A DNA stretch of 64,000 nt from Bog-756 sp963699055 (lineage in GTDB: Bacteria; Actinomycetota; Acidimicrobiia; Acidimicrobiales; RAAP-2), in contig CAVOTA010000001.1 of assembly GCA_963699055.1 (NCBI GenBank), positions 682,001 to 746,000 of the forward strand. Direction: 5' to 3'. How positions within the stretch are numbered: position 1 is the stretch's first letter; each line of letters opens with the position of its first letter. The position numbers and the translations under genes were made by a program. The notes beneath the pieces are model-generated. The model worked only from the letters and a program-made list of their open reading frames with translations. It was not told the DNA's origin and did not search any database. Shown here piece by piece: positions 49,139 through 56,488 of the stretch.

Positions 49139-50154
49139 CCGTCGGGGACGACCTCGCCGCGCTGGCGGCGCGCCTCGGTCCGGAGGCGGCCCACGACGCC
49201 CCGCTCGGGAGTCGCACGACCTACCGGGTCGGTGGTGTCGCCGCCCTGTCGCTCGAGGCCGGCGACGAAAGGCGTCTGCTGGGCGTGGCCGCCGCCCTCG
49301 ACGGGCTGGACGTGCCCGTCCTGGTGCTGGGCAACGGCTCCAACCTGCTGGTGGCCGACGCCGGGTTCGCCGGCCTGGTGGTCCACCTGGGTGCCGCGTT
49401 CGAGACGTTGGAGTTCGACGGCAACGAGGTCCGGGCGGGCGGGGCCGTCGCCCTGCCGACGTTGGCCCGCCGGACGGCAGCCGCCGGGTTGAGCGGACTC
49501 GAGTGGGCGGTGGGCGTGCCCGGATCGGTCGGGGGTGCCGTGCGCATGAACGCGGGCGGTCACGGCTCGGACACCGCCGCCACCCTCGCCGGCTACCGGG
49601 TCGTCGACCTGGCCACGGCGACGGTGGCCGACCACCCGGCGTCCGACCTGGCCGCCGGCTACCGGCACACGTCGATCGGGGCGCGCCAGGTGGTCGTGGC
49701 CGCCTCCCACGACCTGGTGGCGGGCGACCCCGTGGCGGGCCGGGCGACCATCGACGAGATCGTCCGGTGGCGCCGGGCCAACCAGCCGGGCGGCGCCAAC
49801 GCCGGGTCGGTCTTCACCAACCCGCCCGACGACTCGGCGGGCCGTCTGGTCGACGTGTGCGGCCTGAAGGGGTTCCGGATCGGGACGGCCGAGGTGTCGC
49901 CCAAGCACGCCAACTTCATCCAGGCCGACAGGGGCGGGTCGGCCGACGACGTGCGCCGGGTCATGGAGGCCGTCCGGGTCCGGGTTCTCGAGACCACCGG
50001 CGTGGCGCTGGCCACCGAGATCCGCATGGTCGGCTTCGCCGACGGGGAATCGACCGGCTTCGCCGACGGGGAATCGACCGGCTTCGCCGACGGGGAATCG
50101 ACCGGCTTCGCCGATGGGGGACCGACCGGCTTCGCCGACGGGGAATCGCGATGA
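49135..50154 (+). CDS. murB: UDP-N-acetylenolpyruvoylglucosamine reductase
   Basis: A 339-residue FAD enzyme that reduces the MurA product. The FAD region is VLVLGNGSNLLVADAGF and GLEWAVGVPGSVGGAVRMNAG; the catalytic Ser is in GGANAGSVFTNPP and the C-terminal Glu in ATEIRMVGF. The true MurB domain ends near residue 300. The remaining 40 residues are five octapeptide repeats (GFADGEST), unknown in the family. GTG 49135 overlaps murC; the ATGA overlap with ftsQ lies immediately after the last repeat. Confidence 0.94.
   Translation: MTVGDDLAALAARLGPEAAHDAPLGSRTTYRVGGVAALSLEAGDERRLLGVAAALDGLDVPVLVLGNGSNLLVADAGFAGLVVHLGAAFETLEFDGNEVRAGGAVALPTLARRTAAAGLSGLEWAVGVPGSVGGAVRMNAGGHGSDTAATLAGYRVVDLATATVADHPASDLAAGYRHTSIGARQVVVAASHDLVAGDPVAGRATIDEIVRWRRANQPGGANAGSVFTNPPDDSAGRLVDVCGLKGFRIGTAEVSPKHANFIQADRGGSADDVRRVMEAVRVRVLETTGVALATEIRMVGFADGESTGFADGESTGFADGESTGFADGGPTGFADGESR
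50032..50150 (+). repeat. 24-bp tandem repeat at the 3' end of murB
   Basis: Units start at 50032, 50056, 50080, 50104 and 50128. The first three are identical, the fourth varies (GATGGGGGACC) and the fifth is truncated by the gene end. Each unit encodes GFADGEST. The array ends one base before the ftsQ ATG (50151). Confidence 0.92.
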
Positions 50155-50936
50155 GCCCGCCGGCCGACGACGGCATCGACCCGAGGATCCGCCAGCGCCG
50201 CGAGCAGGTCGAGCGGAGCCGCACCCAGAAGCGCCTCCGGTGGCTGGCCGTGGCCGGCGCCGTGGTGGCGGTGGTCGCCCTCGGGGCCCTCCTGCTGCAC
50301 ACCCCCCTGTTCGAGGCGAAGGTGGTCAAGGTGACGGGCGACCATCCGAACACCTCCACCGCGGCGATCGAGGCCGCCGCCGGCGTCCAGCACCACCCTC
50401 CGCTGATCAGCGTGGACCCGGGTCCGGCCGCCGCCCGGATCGAGTCGCTGCCGTTCATCGCATCGGCCACGGTGTCCCGCCACTGGCCCGACGCCGTCAC
50501 CATCGCCGTGACCGAGCGCCACCCGGCGACCACCATGGCCGGCCCGGCCGCATCCTGGTCCACGCTGGACGGCAACGGCCGCACCCTGGCGGTCACCACG
50601 GCCCGCCCGGTCCTGCCGGTGCTGATCGTCGACTCGGCCGCCGGACCGGTGCCCCCCGCTCCCGTGGGCGGGACGGTTGCACCGGCCGCCGAGCCGGGCC
50701 TGCAGGTGGCCCGGACCCTGCCGCCGGCCTTCGTCGGGCAGGTGATCTCGATCACGGTGGCGTCGAACCAGACGGTCTCGCTGGCCCTGACCTCGGGCCT
50801 CGTGGTGCTCCTCGGGACGGTGAGCGATCTGACCGCCAAGTACGAGGACGTGGCGTCGATCATCGCCCATGCGCAACTCCGCGGGGCCCGCTCCATCGAC
50901 GTCACCGTGCCCCAGTCGCCGACGATCGGCCCCTGA
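50151..50936 (+). CDS. ftsQ: Cell division protein FtsQ
   Basis: A 261-residue bitopic protein of the FtsQ-FtsL-FtsB complex. A charged cytoplasmic N-terminus is followed by one membrane helix (WLAVAGAVVAVVALGALLL), a POTRA domain (FEAKVVKVTGDHPNTSTAAI, with ARIESLPFIASATVSRHWPD) and the FtsQ beta domain. Position between murB and ftsZ is canonical. ATG 50151 overlaps the murB stop. A separate promoter for ftsZ follows. Confidence 0.92.
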   Translation: MSPPADDGIDPRIRQRREQVERSRTQKRLRWLAVAGAVVAVVALGALLLHTPLFEAKVVKVTGDHPNTSTAAIEAAAGVQHHPPLISVDPGPAAARIESLPFIASATVSRHWPDAVTIAVTERHPATTMAGPAASWSTLDGNGRTLAVTTARPVLPVLIVDSAAGPVPPAPVGGTVAPAAEPGLQVARTLPPAFVGQVISITVASNQTVSLALTSGLVVLLGTVSDLTAKYEDVASIIAHAQLRGARSIDVTVPQSPTIGP

Positions 50937-51020
50937 CCCCACGCCGTCGGAGCGGCCACGGAGCCCGACCGGAGGGAGCGTCCCGGTGGTCGAGCGGTGT
51001 CCGATCGGCGTCCACGGTGC

Positions 51021-51049
51021 TTGACCAGGGACGGTGTGAACCGTATCGT
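51021..51049 (+). promoter_or_regulatory. Predicted ftsZ promoter
   Basis: TTGACC (51021-51026) and TATCGT (51044-51049) are separated by 17 bases. Transcription would start near 51056, giving a leader of about 50 bases to ATG 51107. It allows ftsZ to be expressed independently of the upstream mur genes. Confidence 0.7.
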
Positions 51050-51063
51050 TAGCGCGAACTCGC

Positions 51064-51084
51064 AGGTTGGAACGGTTTCAACCT
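51064..51084 (+). promoter_or_regulatory. Hairpin in the ftsZ leader, 12 bases before the ribosome site
   Basis: AGGTTGGAA (51064-51072) pairs with TTTCAACCT (51076-51084) as a 9-bp stem (one G-U) around a CGG loop, followed by TT. It lies between the start site and the GAGGA ribosome site at 51097-51101. It is AT-richer than its surroundings and looks like an attenuator or mRNA-stability element. Function is inferred only from structure. Confidence 0.6.
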
Positions 51085-51106
51085 TTGGTCGAGGGTGAGG
51101 AACTTC

Positions 51107-52234
51107 ATGACCGTTCCGGCACAGAGCAACTACTTCGCCGTCATCAAGGTGGTCGGCGTGGGCGGAGGCGGCGTCAACGCCGTCAACAGGATGATCGAGT
51201 CCGGACTTCGGGGTGTCGAGTTCATCGCCACCAACACGGACGCCCAGGCGCTGCTGATGAGCGACGCCGACCTCAAGCTCGACATCGGCCGCCAGCTCAC
51301 CCGGGGCCTCGGCGCCGGCAGCGACCCCGAGGTGGGCCGCCTGGCCGCCGAGGAGCACCGCTCCGAGATCGAGGAGGCGCTGAAGGGCGCTGACATGGTC
51401 TTCATCACCGCCGGCAAGGGCGGCGGCACCGGAACGGGGGCCGCACCGGTCGTGGCCGAGATCGCCAAGGGCCTCGGTGCCCTGACCATCGGCGTCGTCA
51501 CCCGGCCGTTCACCTTCGAGGGCCGGCGCCGCTCGGTCCAGGCCGAGCAGGGCATCCAGAACCTGAAGGAGAAGGTCGACACCCTCATCATCATCCCGAA
51601 CGACCGGCTGCTCACCGTGTCGAACGAGAAGACCTCGATGGTCAATGCGTTCAAGATGGCCGACGAGGTCCTCATGCAGGGTGTGCAGGGCATCACCAGC
51701 CTGATCACCATCCCCGGCCTCATCAACACCGACTTCGCCGACGTGAAGATGATCATGTCCAACGCCGGCACCGCCATCATGGGCATCGGCTCGGCCACCG
51801 GCGAGGGTCGGGCCGTCAACGCCGCCCGGGCCGCCATCACGAGCCCGCTGCTCGAGGCGTCGATCGAGGGCGCCCGCGGCATCCTCCTCAACATCGCCGG
51901 CGGACCGGACCTGGGGCTGTTCGAGGTCAACGAGGCCGCCGAGATCATCCACGGTGTCGCCCATCCCGACGCCAACATCATCTTCGGCAGCGTCATCGAC
52001 GAGGCCATGGGCGAGGAGGTCCGGGTCACCGTGATCGCCGCCGGCTTCGAGCGGTGGGAGGCCCAGGCACCGGCTCGCAGCGGCGCCGCCACCACCGAGT
52101 CGACCGGTCGCGACGACGCCCGCAGCCGGGTGCTCGGATCCGAGACGGCCCACGAGGACATCTTCGCCACCCCGGCGGACGACGACCTCGACCTGGGCGA
52201 CGACGATTTCGACGTCCCTTCGTTCCTGCGCTGA
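51107..52234 (+). CDS. ftsZ: Cell division protein FtsZ
   Basis: A 375-residue tubulin-like GTPase forming the division ring. VVGVGGGGVNAVNRMI is the nucleotide start, GKGGGTGTGAAPVVAE the tubulin signature and NTDFADVKMIMSNAGTA the T7 loop. The C-terminal linker is acidic and short and ends DDDFDVPSFLR, the conserved peptide that binds partners such as SepF. ATG 51107 follows GAGGA; the GTG at 51095 overlaps that ribosome site and is unlikely. There is no ftsA, as in other actinobacteria. Confidence 0.98.
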   Translation: MTVPAQSNYFAVIKVVGVGGGGVNAVNRMIESGLRGVEFIATNTDAQALLMSDADLKLDIGRQLTRGLGAGSDPEVGRLAAEEHRSEIEEALKGADMVFITAGKGGGTGTGAAPVVAEIAKGLGALTIGVVTRPFTFEGRRRSVQAEQGIQNLKEKVDTLIIIPNDRLLTVSNEKTSMVNAFKMADEVLMQGVQGITSLITIPGLINTDFADVKMIMSNAGTAIMGIGSATGEGRAVNAARAAITSPLLEASIEGARGILLNIAGGPDLGLFEVNEAAEIIHGVAHPDANIIFGSVIDEAMGEEVRVTVIAAGFERWEAQAPARSGAATTESTGRDDARSRVLGSETAHEDIFATPADDDLDLGDDDFDVPSFLR

Positions 52235-52242
52235 ACCCGGCC

Positions 52243-53019
52243 GTGGCGCTGGTGGACGGCGCCCGCATCCTCGACCTCCCGGGTCGGATCCACGCCGCGT
52301 GGACCGACACCTCGCGGGGTGACCAGCGCCCGACCGGGCACGGTCCCGATGACGGCGGGCCGCTGATGCGCACGGTGGCCGCACTGGCCGGCGCCACCGG
52401 TGCCGCGCCGCGCACGGTGGCCTGGGCCACCCAGGTCCACGGCACCGGTGTGCGCCGGGCCGGCGGTCCCGACACGGTGGCGGGGACGGGGGGCCACGCC
52501 GACCTCCCCGGGCTGGTGCACCTGGCCGAGGGCGACGCCCTGGTGTCCGACACGCCCGGCGCCGCTCTGTGCGTGCTCACGGCCGACTGCGGCCCACTGG
52601 CCCTGGCCAGCCCCGAGGGTGTGTTCGGCGCCGTGCACGCCGGCTGGCGGGGACTCGTGGCCGGCGTGGTCGAGGCCGCCGTCGCCCGGATGCGTGACCT
52701 GGGGGCGACCGAGGTGGTCGGCGCGCTGGGCCCGTGCATCCACGCCGGCTGCTACGAGTTCTCGTCCGCCGACCTCGACGTGGTGGCCGGCGACTACGGG
52801 GACACCGTCCGGGCCACGACCACCCATGGGCGGCCGGCCCTCGACCTCCCCGCCGGGATCGCCGCCGCCCTGGGACGGGCCGGCGCCCGGGTCGTCCCGG
52901 GGGTCGACGCCTGCACGGCGTGCGACGTGGGCTGGTACTCCCACCGGGCCCGGGCCGATGCCGGCCGGCAGGCGCTGGTCGTGTGGTCGACGCCGCCGGG
53001 GCCGGGTGCGGCTGCGTGA
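52243..53019 (+). CDS. pgeF: Laccase-domain purine nucleoside phosphorylase (YfiH/PgeF family)
   Basis: A 258-residue protein of the YfiH family between ftsZ and yggS, as in mycobacteria. Metal/active-site motifs are TQVHGTGVRRAGGPD, LTADCGPLAL, GAVHAGWRGLVAGV and GPCIHAGCYEF. Members have been described as multicopper laccases, as purine nucleoside enzymes and as editing factors that correct peptidoglycan errors. GTG 52243 lies 8 bases after ftsZ; GTG 52252 is an alternative. The stop overlaps yggS. Confidence 0.9.
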   Translation: MALVDGARILDLPGRIHAAWTDTSRGDQRPTGHGPDDGGPLMRTVAALAGATGAAPRTVAWATQVHGTGVRRAGGPDTVAGTGGHADLPGLVHLAEGDALVSDTPGAALCVLTADCGPLALASPEGVFGAVHAGWRGLVAGVVEAAVARMRDLGATEVVGALGPCIHAGCYEFSSADLDVVAGDYGDTVRATTTHGRPALDLPAGIAAALGRAGARVVPGVDACTACDVGWYSHRARADAGRQALVVWSTPPGPGAAA

Positions 53020-53696
53020 TCCCGTCCGACGCCTTCCCCGGGTTCGGGGAGCGCCTGGCCTCCCTGCGGGCCAGGATCGAGGCGGCGGCCCCCGAACCCG
53101 CCGGGGTCACGCTGTTGGCTGTCACCAAGGGCTTCGGTCCCGAGGCCGTGCGCACGGCACTGGGTGCCGGGCTGGGGGCGGTGGGGGAGAACTACGCCGA
53201 CGAGCTGGTGGCCAAGGCGGCGGTGCTGGCCGACGGGCCCGGGCCGGCACCCGAGTGGCACTACCTCGGCGCCGTCCAGCGCAACAAGGTGCCGCGGCTG
53301 GCGCCGGTGGTGTCGTGCTGGCAGGGCCTGGCCCGTGTCGAGGAGGGTCGGGCCATCGCACGACGCAGCCCCGGCGCCCGGGTGCTGGTCCAGGTCGACG
53401 TGGCCGGGCTGCCGGGCAGGGGTGGGGTGCCGCCCACCGGGGTGCCCGACCTGGTCGCCGCCCTGCGGGACGAGGGACTGGACGTCGACGGACTGATGGC
53501 GGTGGGGATGCCGGGTCCGCCCGAGGGGGCCCGACTGGGGTTCCGGCTGGTCCGCCGGCTGGTGGACGAACTGGGCCTCGGGACCTGCTCCATGGGCATG
53601 ACCGACGACCTCGAGGTGGCACTCTCCGAGGGCTCCACCATGGTGCGCGTGGGCCGGGCGCTGTTCGGCGAACGCCCCGTCCGGGCGGGGCACTGA
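53016..53696 (+). CDS. yggS: YggS/YlmE-family pyridoxal-phosphate homeostasis protein
   Basis: A 226-residue PLP-binding TIM barrel with no C-terminal racemase domain. The PLP lysine is in LLAVTKGFGPEAV; GAVGENYADELVAKA, WHYLGAVQRNKVPRL and CSMGMTDDLEVALSEGSTMV are family signatures. It buffers free PLP and affects amino-acid metabolism. GTG 53016 overlaps pgeF (GTGA). The ftsZ-pgeF-yggS-sepF order is conserved in actinobacteria. Confidence 0.94.
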   Translation: MIPSDAFPGFGERLASLRARIEAAAPEPAGVTLLAVTKGFGPEAVRTALGAGLGAVGENYADELVAKAAVLADGPGPAPEWHYLGAVQRNKVPRLAPVVSCWQGLARVEEGRAIARRSPGARVLVQVDVAGLPGRGGVPPTGVPDLVAALRDEGLDVDGLMAVGMPGPPEGARLGFRLVRRLVDELGLGTCSMGMTDDLEVALSEGSTMVRVGRALFGERPVRAGH

Positions 53697-53759
53697 GTCC
53701 GGCACCCGGGACCGGGGGGACCGCGGCGGAGCGTTCCACCTGCCTCCCGGGCCAGGCAC

Positions 53760-53765
53760 TACGCT
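53760..53765 (+). promoter_or_regulatory. Possible -10 element of sepF
   Basis: TACGCT at 53760-53765 would give a start near 53772, just at the GGGAGGAAC ribosome site (53772-53780). This would be a very short leader. No clear -35 is present. Confidence 0.35.
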
Positions 53766-53782
53766 GTCGCCGGGAGGAACAA

Positions 53783-54337
53783 ATGGCAACTTCGTTCATC
53801 AAAAAGTCCATGGCCTACCTGGGCCTCGTCGACGACTACGACGACTACGACGACTACGAGCGCCCGGCGCCCCTGGGTGCGCGGCAGCGTCCCGCCGCGG
53901 TCGAGCCCGAGGACGACGCGCCTCCCGCCCCGTCCGGACGCATCCGGGTCACGCCGGCGACGGCCTCGCCGGCCGCCTCGGGTCCTGTGCCGACCATGGT
54001 CCAACAGCCTGCGCCACGCCCGGCGACGTCCCCGTCGGTCAAGATCTCCACCCCCGACGCCGGCGCCCGGGTGCACATCGTCGCCCCCGCCCGCTTTGCC
54101 GACGCGGTCGAGATCGCCAACCGGCTGATGGCCAACCAGCCGGTCATCGTCAACATGCAGACGGCCGACCGTGACCTCCAGCGCCGCATGATCGACTTCT
54201 GCAGCGGTGCCACCTACGCCCTCTCGGGGGGGATGGAGCGGGTGGCCGACGAGGTCTTCCTGCTGACCCCCTCGAACGTCAAGGTGTCCGAGGAAGAGCG
54301 CCAGCGCCTGGCCGACCACGGCCTGGTCTCCTCCTGA
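53783..54337 (+). CDS. sepF: Cell division protein SepF
   Basis: A 184-residue membrane anchor for FtsZ, essential where FtsA is absent. The amphipathic N-terminal helix is MATSFIKKSMAYLGLVDDY, followed by an Asp/Tyr repeat (DDYDDYDDYERP), a Pro/Ala linker, and the globular SepF domain (FADAVEIANRLMANQPVIVN, DFCSGATYALSGGMERVADE). ATG 53783 follows a strong GGAGGAA site, one of the clearest in the window. A 7-bp hairpin follows the stop. Confidence 0.96.
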   Translation: MATSFIKKSMAYLGLVDDYDDYDDYERPAPLGARQRPAAVEPEDDAPPAPSGRIRVTPATASPAASGPVPTMVQQPAPRPATSPSVKISTPDAGARVHIVAPARFADAVEIANRLMANQPVIVNMQTADRDLQRRMIDFCSGATYALSGGMERVADEVFLLTPSNVKVSEEERQRLADHGLVSS

Positions 54338-54360
54338 CCCCGCCACCCGCCGCGGCGGGG
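54338..54360 (+). terminator. Hairpin after sepF
   Basis: CCCCGCC (54338-54344) pairs with GGCGGGG (54354-54360) around a 9-base loop, directly after the stop. No T-run follows. Confidence 0.45.
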
Positions 54361-54367
54361 CACGTCG

Positions 54368-54373
54368 TAGGCT
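54368..54373 (+). promoter_or_regulatory. -10 element of yggT (near-leaderless)
   Basis: TAGGCT at 54368-54373 ends 9 bases before the ATG at 54382. No ribosome site is visible between them. Confidence 0.45.
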
Positions 54374-54381
54374 GATCCGTC

Positions 54382-54651
54382 ATGCTCGCCCTGATCGGGT
54401 ACCTCCTCAACCTCTTCCTGCTGGTCCTCTTCGCCTACGCCATCCTCAGCTGGCTCACGTACTCGGGCCGGATGGAGTACGACTCGCCCGTGGTCAAGGT
54501 CCAGCGCGTCCTGGCCCGGGTCTGCGAGCCGGTGCTGCGTCCCGTGCGCAAGGTGATCCCCCCGGTCCAGATCGGCGGGGTGGGCATCGACCTGTCGATC
54601 CTCATCGTGTTCGTGGTCGTCGCCATCTTGAACAACACCGTCTTCACCTGA
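54382..54651 (+). CDS. yggT: YggT family membrane protein
   Basis: An 89-residue protein with two membrane helices: LIGYLLNLFLLVLFAYAILSW near the N-terminus and IDLSILIVFVVVAILNN near the C-terminus. The loop between them contains ARVCEPVLRPVRKVIPP, the YggT signature. Function is not settled; its position between sepF and divIVA is conserved and suggests a role at the division site or pole. Confidence 0.92.
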   Translation: MLALIGYLLNLFLLVLFAYAILSWLTYSGRMEYDSPVVKVQRVLARVCEPVLRPVRKVIPPVQIGGVGIDLSILIVFVVVAILNNTVFT

Positions 54652-54762
54652 TCGGCGGGGCCTGCCGGGGCGCAGCCGTCCCGTCGGCACCCGGGCGCCG
54701 GCGCTGCGTCCGGGCCCGTGCAGTCGTCCCCGACAATCCCTGGATTCCCTCGGCCACGCCGC

Positions 54763-54768
54763 TACGAT
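54763..54768 (+). promoter_or_regulatory. -10 element giving a leaderless divIVA transcript
   Basis: TACGAT at 54763-54768 ends 7 bases before ATG 54775, so transcription should start at the A of the start codon. No ribosome site is present. Confidence 0.6.
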
Positions 54769-54774
54769 TGCGGC

Positions 54775-55443
54775 ATGGACGCATCCCAATCTGCACTTGA
54801 CTCCCTCCGCACCGTGGAGTTCCGGGAGACCCTGAAGGGCTACCACCGGGACGACGTCGACGAGTACCTGGAGAAGGCGGCCGTCGAGGCCGAGGGCCTG
54901 CAGGAGCAGCTCCGCCAGAACACCGAGCGCCTGCGCAAGGCCGCCGAGACGATCGCCCAGCTCGAGACCGAGCTGGCGGCCAAGCCGGAGGCCCCGGCCC
55001 CGGTGGTGGTGGCACCGGCCGAGCCCGCCGTCCCCGACGACACGCTCCAGCGGACGCTGCTGCTGGCCCAGAAGTTCGTCGACGAGACCAAGGCGGATGC
55101 CGAGGCCGAGGCCAAGCGCCTGGTCGCCGAGGCCGAGGCCCAGGCCCGCAAGGTCCAGGCCGACTCCGAGATGCGCCTCCGCGAGGAGATCGCCCGGCTC
55201 GAGTCCAACCGCAGTCATCTCTCCCACGAGGTGGAGACCATGGCCCGCCAGCTCGAGACGGAGCGGGAGCGGCTGCGCTCCGCCCTGTCGGACATGCTGA
55301 CGTGGGTGGACGGGCACCTGACGCCGTCGGCCGAGGACCGGGCGGCGGTGACCAACATCACCGATGCCCAGCGTGGCGTCGGGGGACCGAACGAGGTCAC
55401 CCAGCTGCGCCCGTCGGCCTCGTCGGGCTCGCTCCCGCTCTGA
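54775..55443 (+). CDS. divIVA: DivIVA/Wag31 polar growth protein
   Basis: A 222-residue coiled-coil protein that marks curved membrane at poles and septa. The N-terminal lipid-binding domain is VEFRETLKGYHRDDVDEYLE. A coiled coil follows (QEQLRQNTERLRKAAETIAQ), an Ala/Pro/Val linker, then a second long coiled coil (VDETKADAEAEAKRLVAEAE onward). It recruits wall-synthesis machinery in actinobacteria. The transcript is probably leaderless, and a hairpin follows. Confidence 0.95.
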   Translation: MDASQSALDSLRTVEFRETLKGYHRDDVDEYLEKAAVEAEGLQEQLRQNTERLRKAAETIAQLETELAAKPEAPAPVVVAPAEPAVPDDTLQRTLLLAQKFVDETKADAEAEAKRLVAEAEAQARKVQADSEMRLREEIARLESNRSHLSHEVETMARQLETERERLRSALSDMLTWVDGHLTPSAEDRAAVTNITDAQRGVGGPNEVTQLRPSASSGSLPL

Positions 55444-55485
55444 GCGGCTCCGTCGACCCGGTGGCCTGAGCCGGGCTCCGCCCGT

Positions 55486-55507
55486 GGCTCCGGGGAACCC
55501 GGGAGCC
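55486..55507 (+). terminator. Hairpin after divIVA
   Basis: GGCTCC (55486-55491) pairs with GGAGCC (55502-55507), with partial GG/CC pairing inside. It lies 42 bases after the divIVA stop and before the next promoter. Confidence 0.4.
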
Positions 55508-55541
55508 TGCCGGGCGTGCCCGGATGCGTCCGGGACCCCGC

Positions 55542-55567
55542 CGTTCACGACTAGGGTGCCGTGAACG
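55542..55567. promoter_or_regulatory. 8-bp inverted repeat centred on a -10 element (operator-like)
   Basis: CGTTCACG (55542-55549) and CGTGAACG (55560-55567) form a perfect 8-bp inverted repeat with a 10-base centre containing TAGGGT (55552-55557). The left arm lies upstream of the predicted start, so the repeat would act as a DNA operator rather than an RNA hairpin. A dimeric repressor bound here would block the first promoter of the DksA-like gene. Confidence 0.6.
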
Positions 55568-55585
55568 TCGCGCCGGGTCCCCGGA

Positions 55586-55614
55586 TTGCCGTGCCCTTCC
55601 CGGCACGGTAGGGT
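55586..55614 (+). promoter_or_regulatory. Second promoter of the DksA-like gene with an inverted repeat in its spacer
   Basis: TTGCCG (55586-55591) and TAGGGT (55609-55614) are 17 bases apart. The spacer is mostly occupied by the inverted repeat CCGTGCC (55589-55595)/GGCACGG (55602-55608). The start would be near 55621, with a leader of about 83 bases. For transcripts from the first promoter the same repeat would form an RNA hairpin. Confidence 0.55.
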
Positions 55615-55703
55615 CGCCCGCTCGTCGATGTCGGCGGCACGGTTGTGCCGCAGTGCCCGGACCCCGACTCCGGCCCGACGGGCAGATCCCCAAGGAGGTC
55701 GAA

Positions 55704-56471
55704 TTGACCGCAGTGAAGAAGTCGCCGGCGGGCGCCACCAAGGCCGCACCGGCCAAGAAGGCCGCCCCGGCGAAGAAGGCGGCGACGTCGACGACCAAGG
55801 CCGCACCGGCCAAGAAGTCGGCGGCCAAGAAGGCCGCCCCGGCCAGGAAGGCCGCACCGGCCAAGAAGGCCGCACCGGCCAAGAAGGCCGCCCCGGCCAA
55901 GAAGCCGGCGGCCAAGAAGGCCGCCCCGGCCAGGAAGGCCGCGCCGGCCAAGAAGGCCGCCCCGGCCAGGAAGGCCGCGCCGGCCAGGAAGGCCACCGCC
56001 ACCGCTGCTGCGCCGGCCAAGGCGTCCGCCCCGGTGAAGGCACCGGTCAAGAAGGCCGCACCCGAACCCCCGAAGCGCCCGACCGTCGGCCCGTATGCCA
56101 AGGACGGCAGGTTCCTGGACGCCCAGCGGGTGCTCCTGCACGAGGAGCGGACCATCTACGCCGGACAGGCCGTCGACCTGCGCGCCGAGGCCGACTCGTT
56201 GGCGCTGGAGCGCGAGCCCGGTGACGTCCAGTTCGACGAGGAGTCCGGTGAAGGGGGGACCGTCACCGTCGACCGCGAGCGCAACCTGGCACTGTCCGCC
56301 CAGGCGATACTGGCCGTGGAGGAGATCGACGACGCACTCACCAAGCTCGACCGCAAGACCTACGGGTTCTGCGAACGGTGCTTCCAGCCCATCCCCAAGG
56401 CACGGTTGCAGGCGCTCCCCTTCGCCCGCCTGTGCGTCGCCTGCAAGAGCGGTGGACTGTCACGACGCTGA
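55704..56471 (+). CDS. DksA/TraR-type zinc-finger protein with histone-H1-like Lys/Ala tail
   Basis: A 255-residue two-part protein. Residues about 5-120 are a Lys/Ala/Pro repeat (AAPAKKAAPAKK, AAPARKAAPAKK) like eukaryotic H1 tails and bacterial histone-like proteins, which would bind DNA or RNA electrostatically. Residues 125-255 form a helical domain (RFLDAQRVLLHEERTIYAGQ) ending in a four-Cys zinc finger, CERCFQPIPKARLQALPFAR then CVAC, as in DksA/TraR RNA-polymerase-binding factors. TTG 55704 is preceded by AAGGAGG at the right distance; GTG 55713 is too far. The conserved acidic tip of DksA is not evident, so direct polymerase control is uncertain. Confidence 0.85.
   Translation: MTAVKKSPAGATKAAPAKKAAPAKKAATSTTKAAPAKKSAAKKAAPARKAAPAKKAAPAKKAAPAKKPAAKKAAPARKAAPAKKAAPARKAAPARKATATAAAPAKASAPVKAPVKKAAPEPPKRPTVGPYAKDGRFLDAQRVLLHEERTIYAGQAVDLRAEADSLALEREPGDVQFDEESGEGGTVTVDRERNLALSAQAILAVEEIDDALTKLDRKTYGFCERCFQPIPKARLQALPFARLCVACKSGGLSRR
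55740..55995 (+). repeat. Repeats encoding the Lys/Ala tail
   Basis: GCCGCACCGGCCAAGAAG, GCCGCCCCGGCCAGGAAG and close variants recur more than ten times in 18-base and 15-base steps, encoding AAPAKK/AAPARK. Copy-number variation between strains is likely. Confidence 0.85.
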
Positions 56472-56488
56472 CCGGTGAGCCGGACGCG

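Noticed and set aside
55561..55611. 16-codon leader ORF (GTG 55561 to TAG 55609-55611) before the DksA-like gene
   Set aside because: The spacing from the -10 element is only 4 bases, too short for a leaderless start, and there is no ribosome site. It more likely reflects the palindrome arm.
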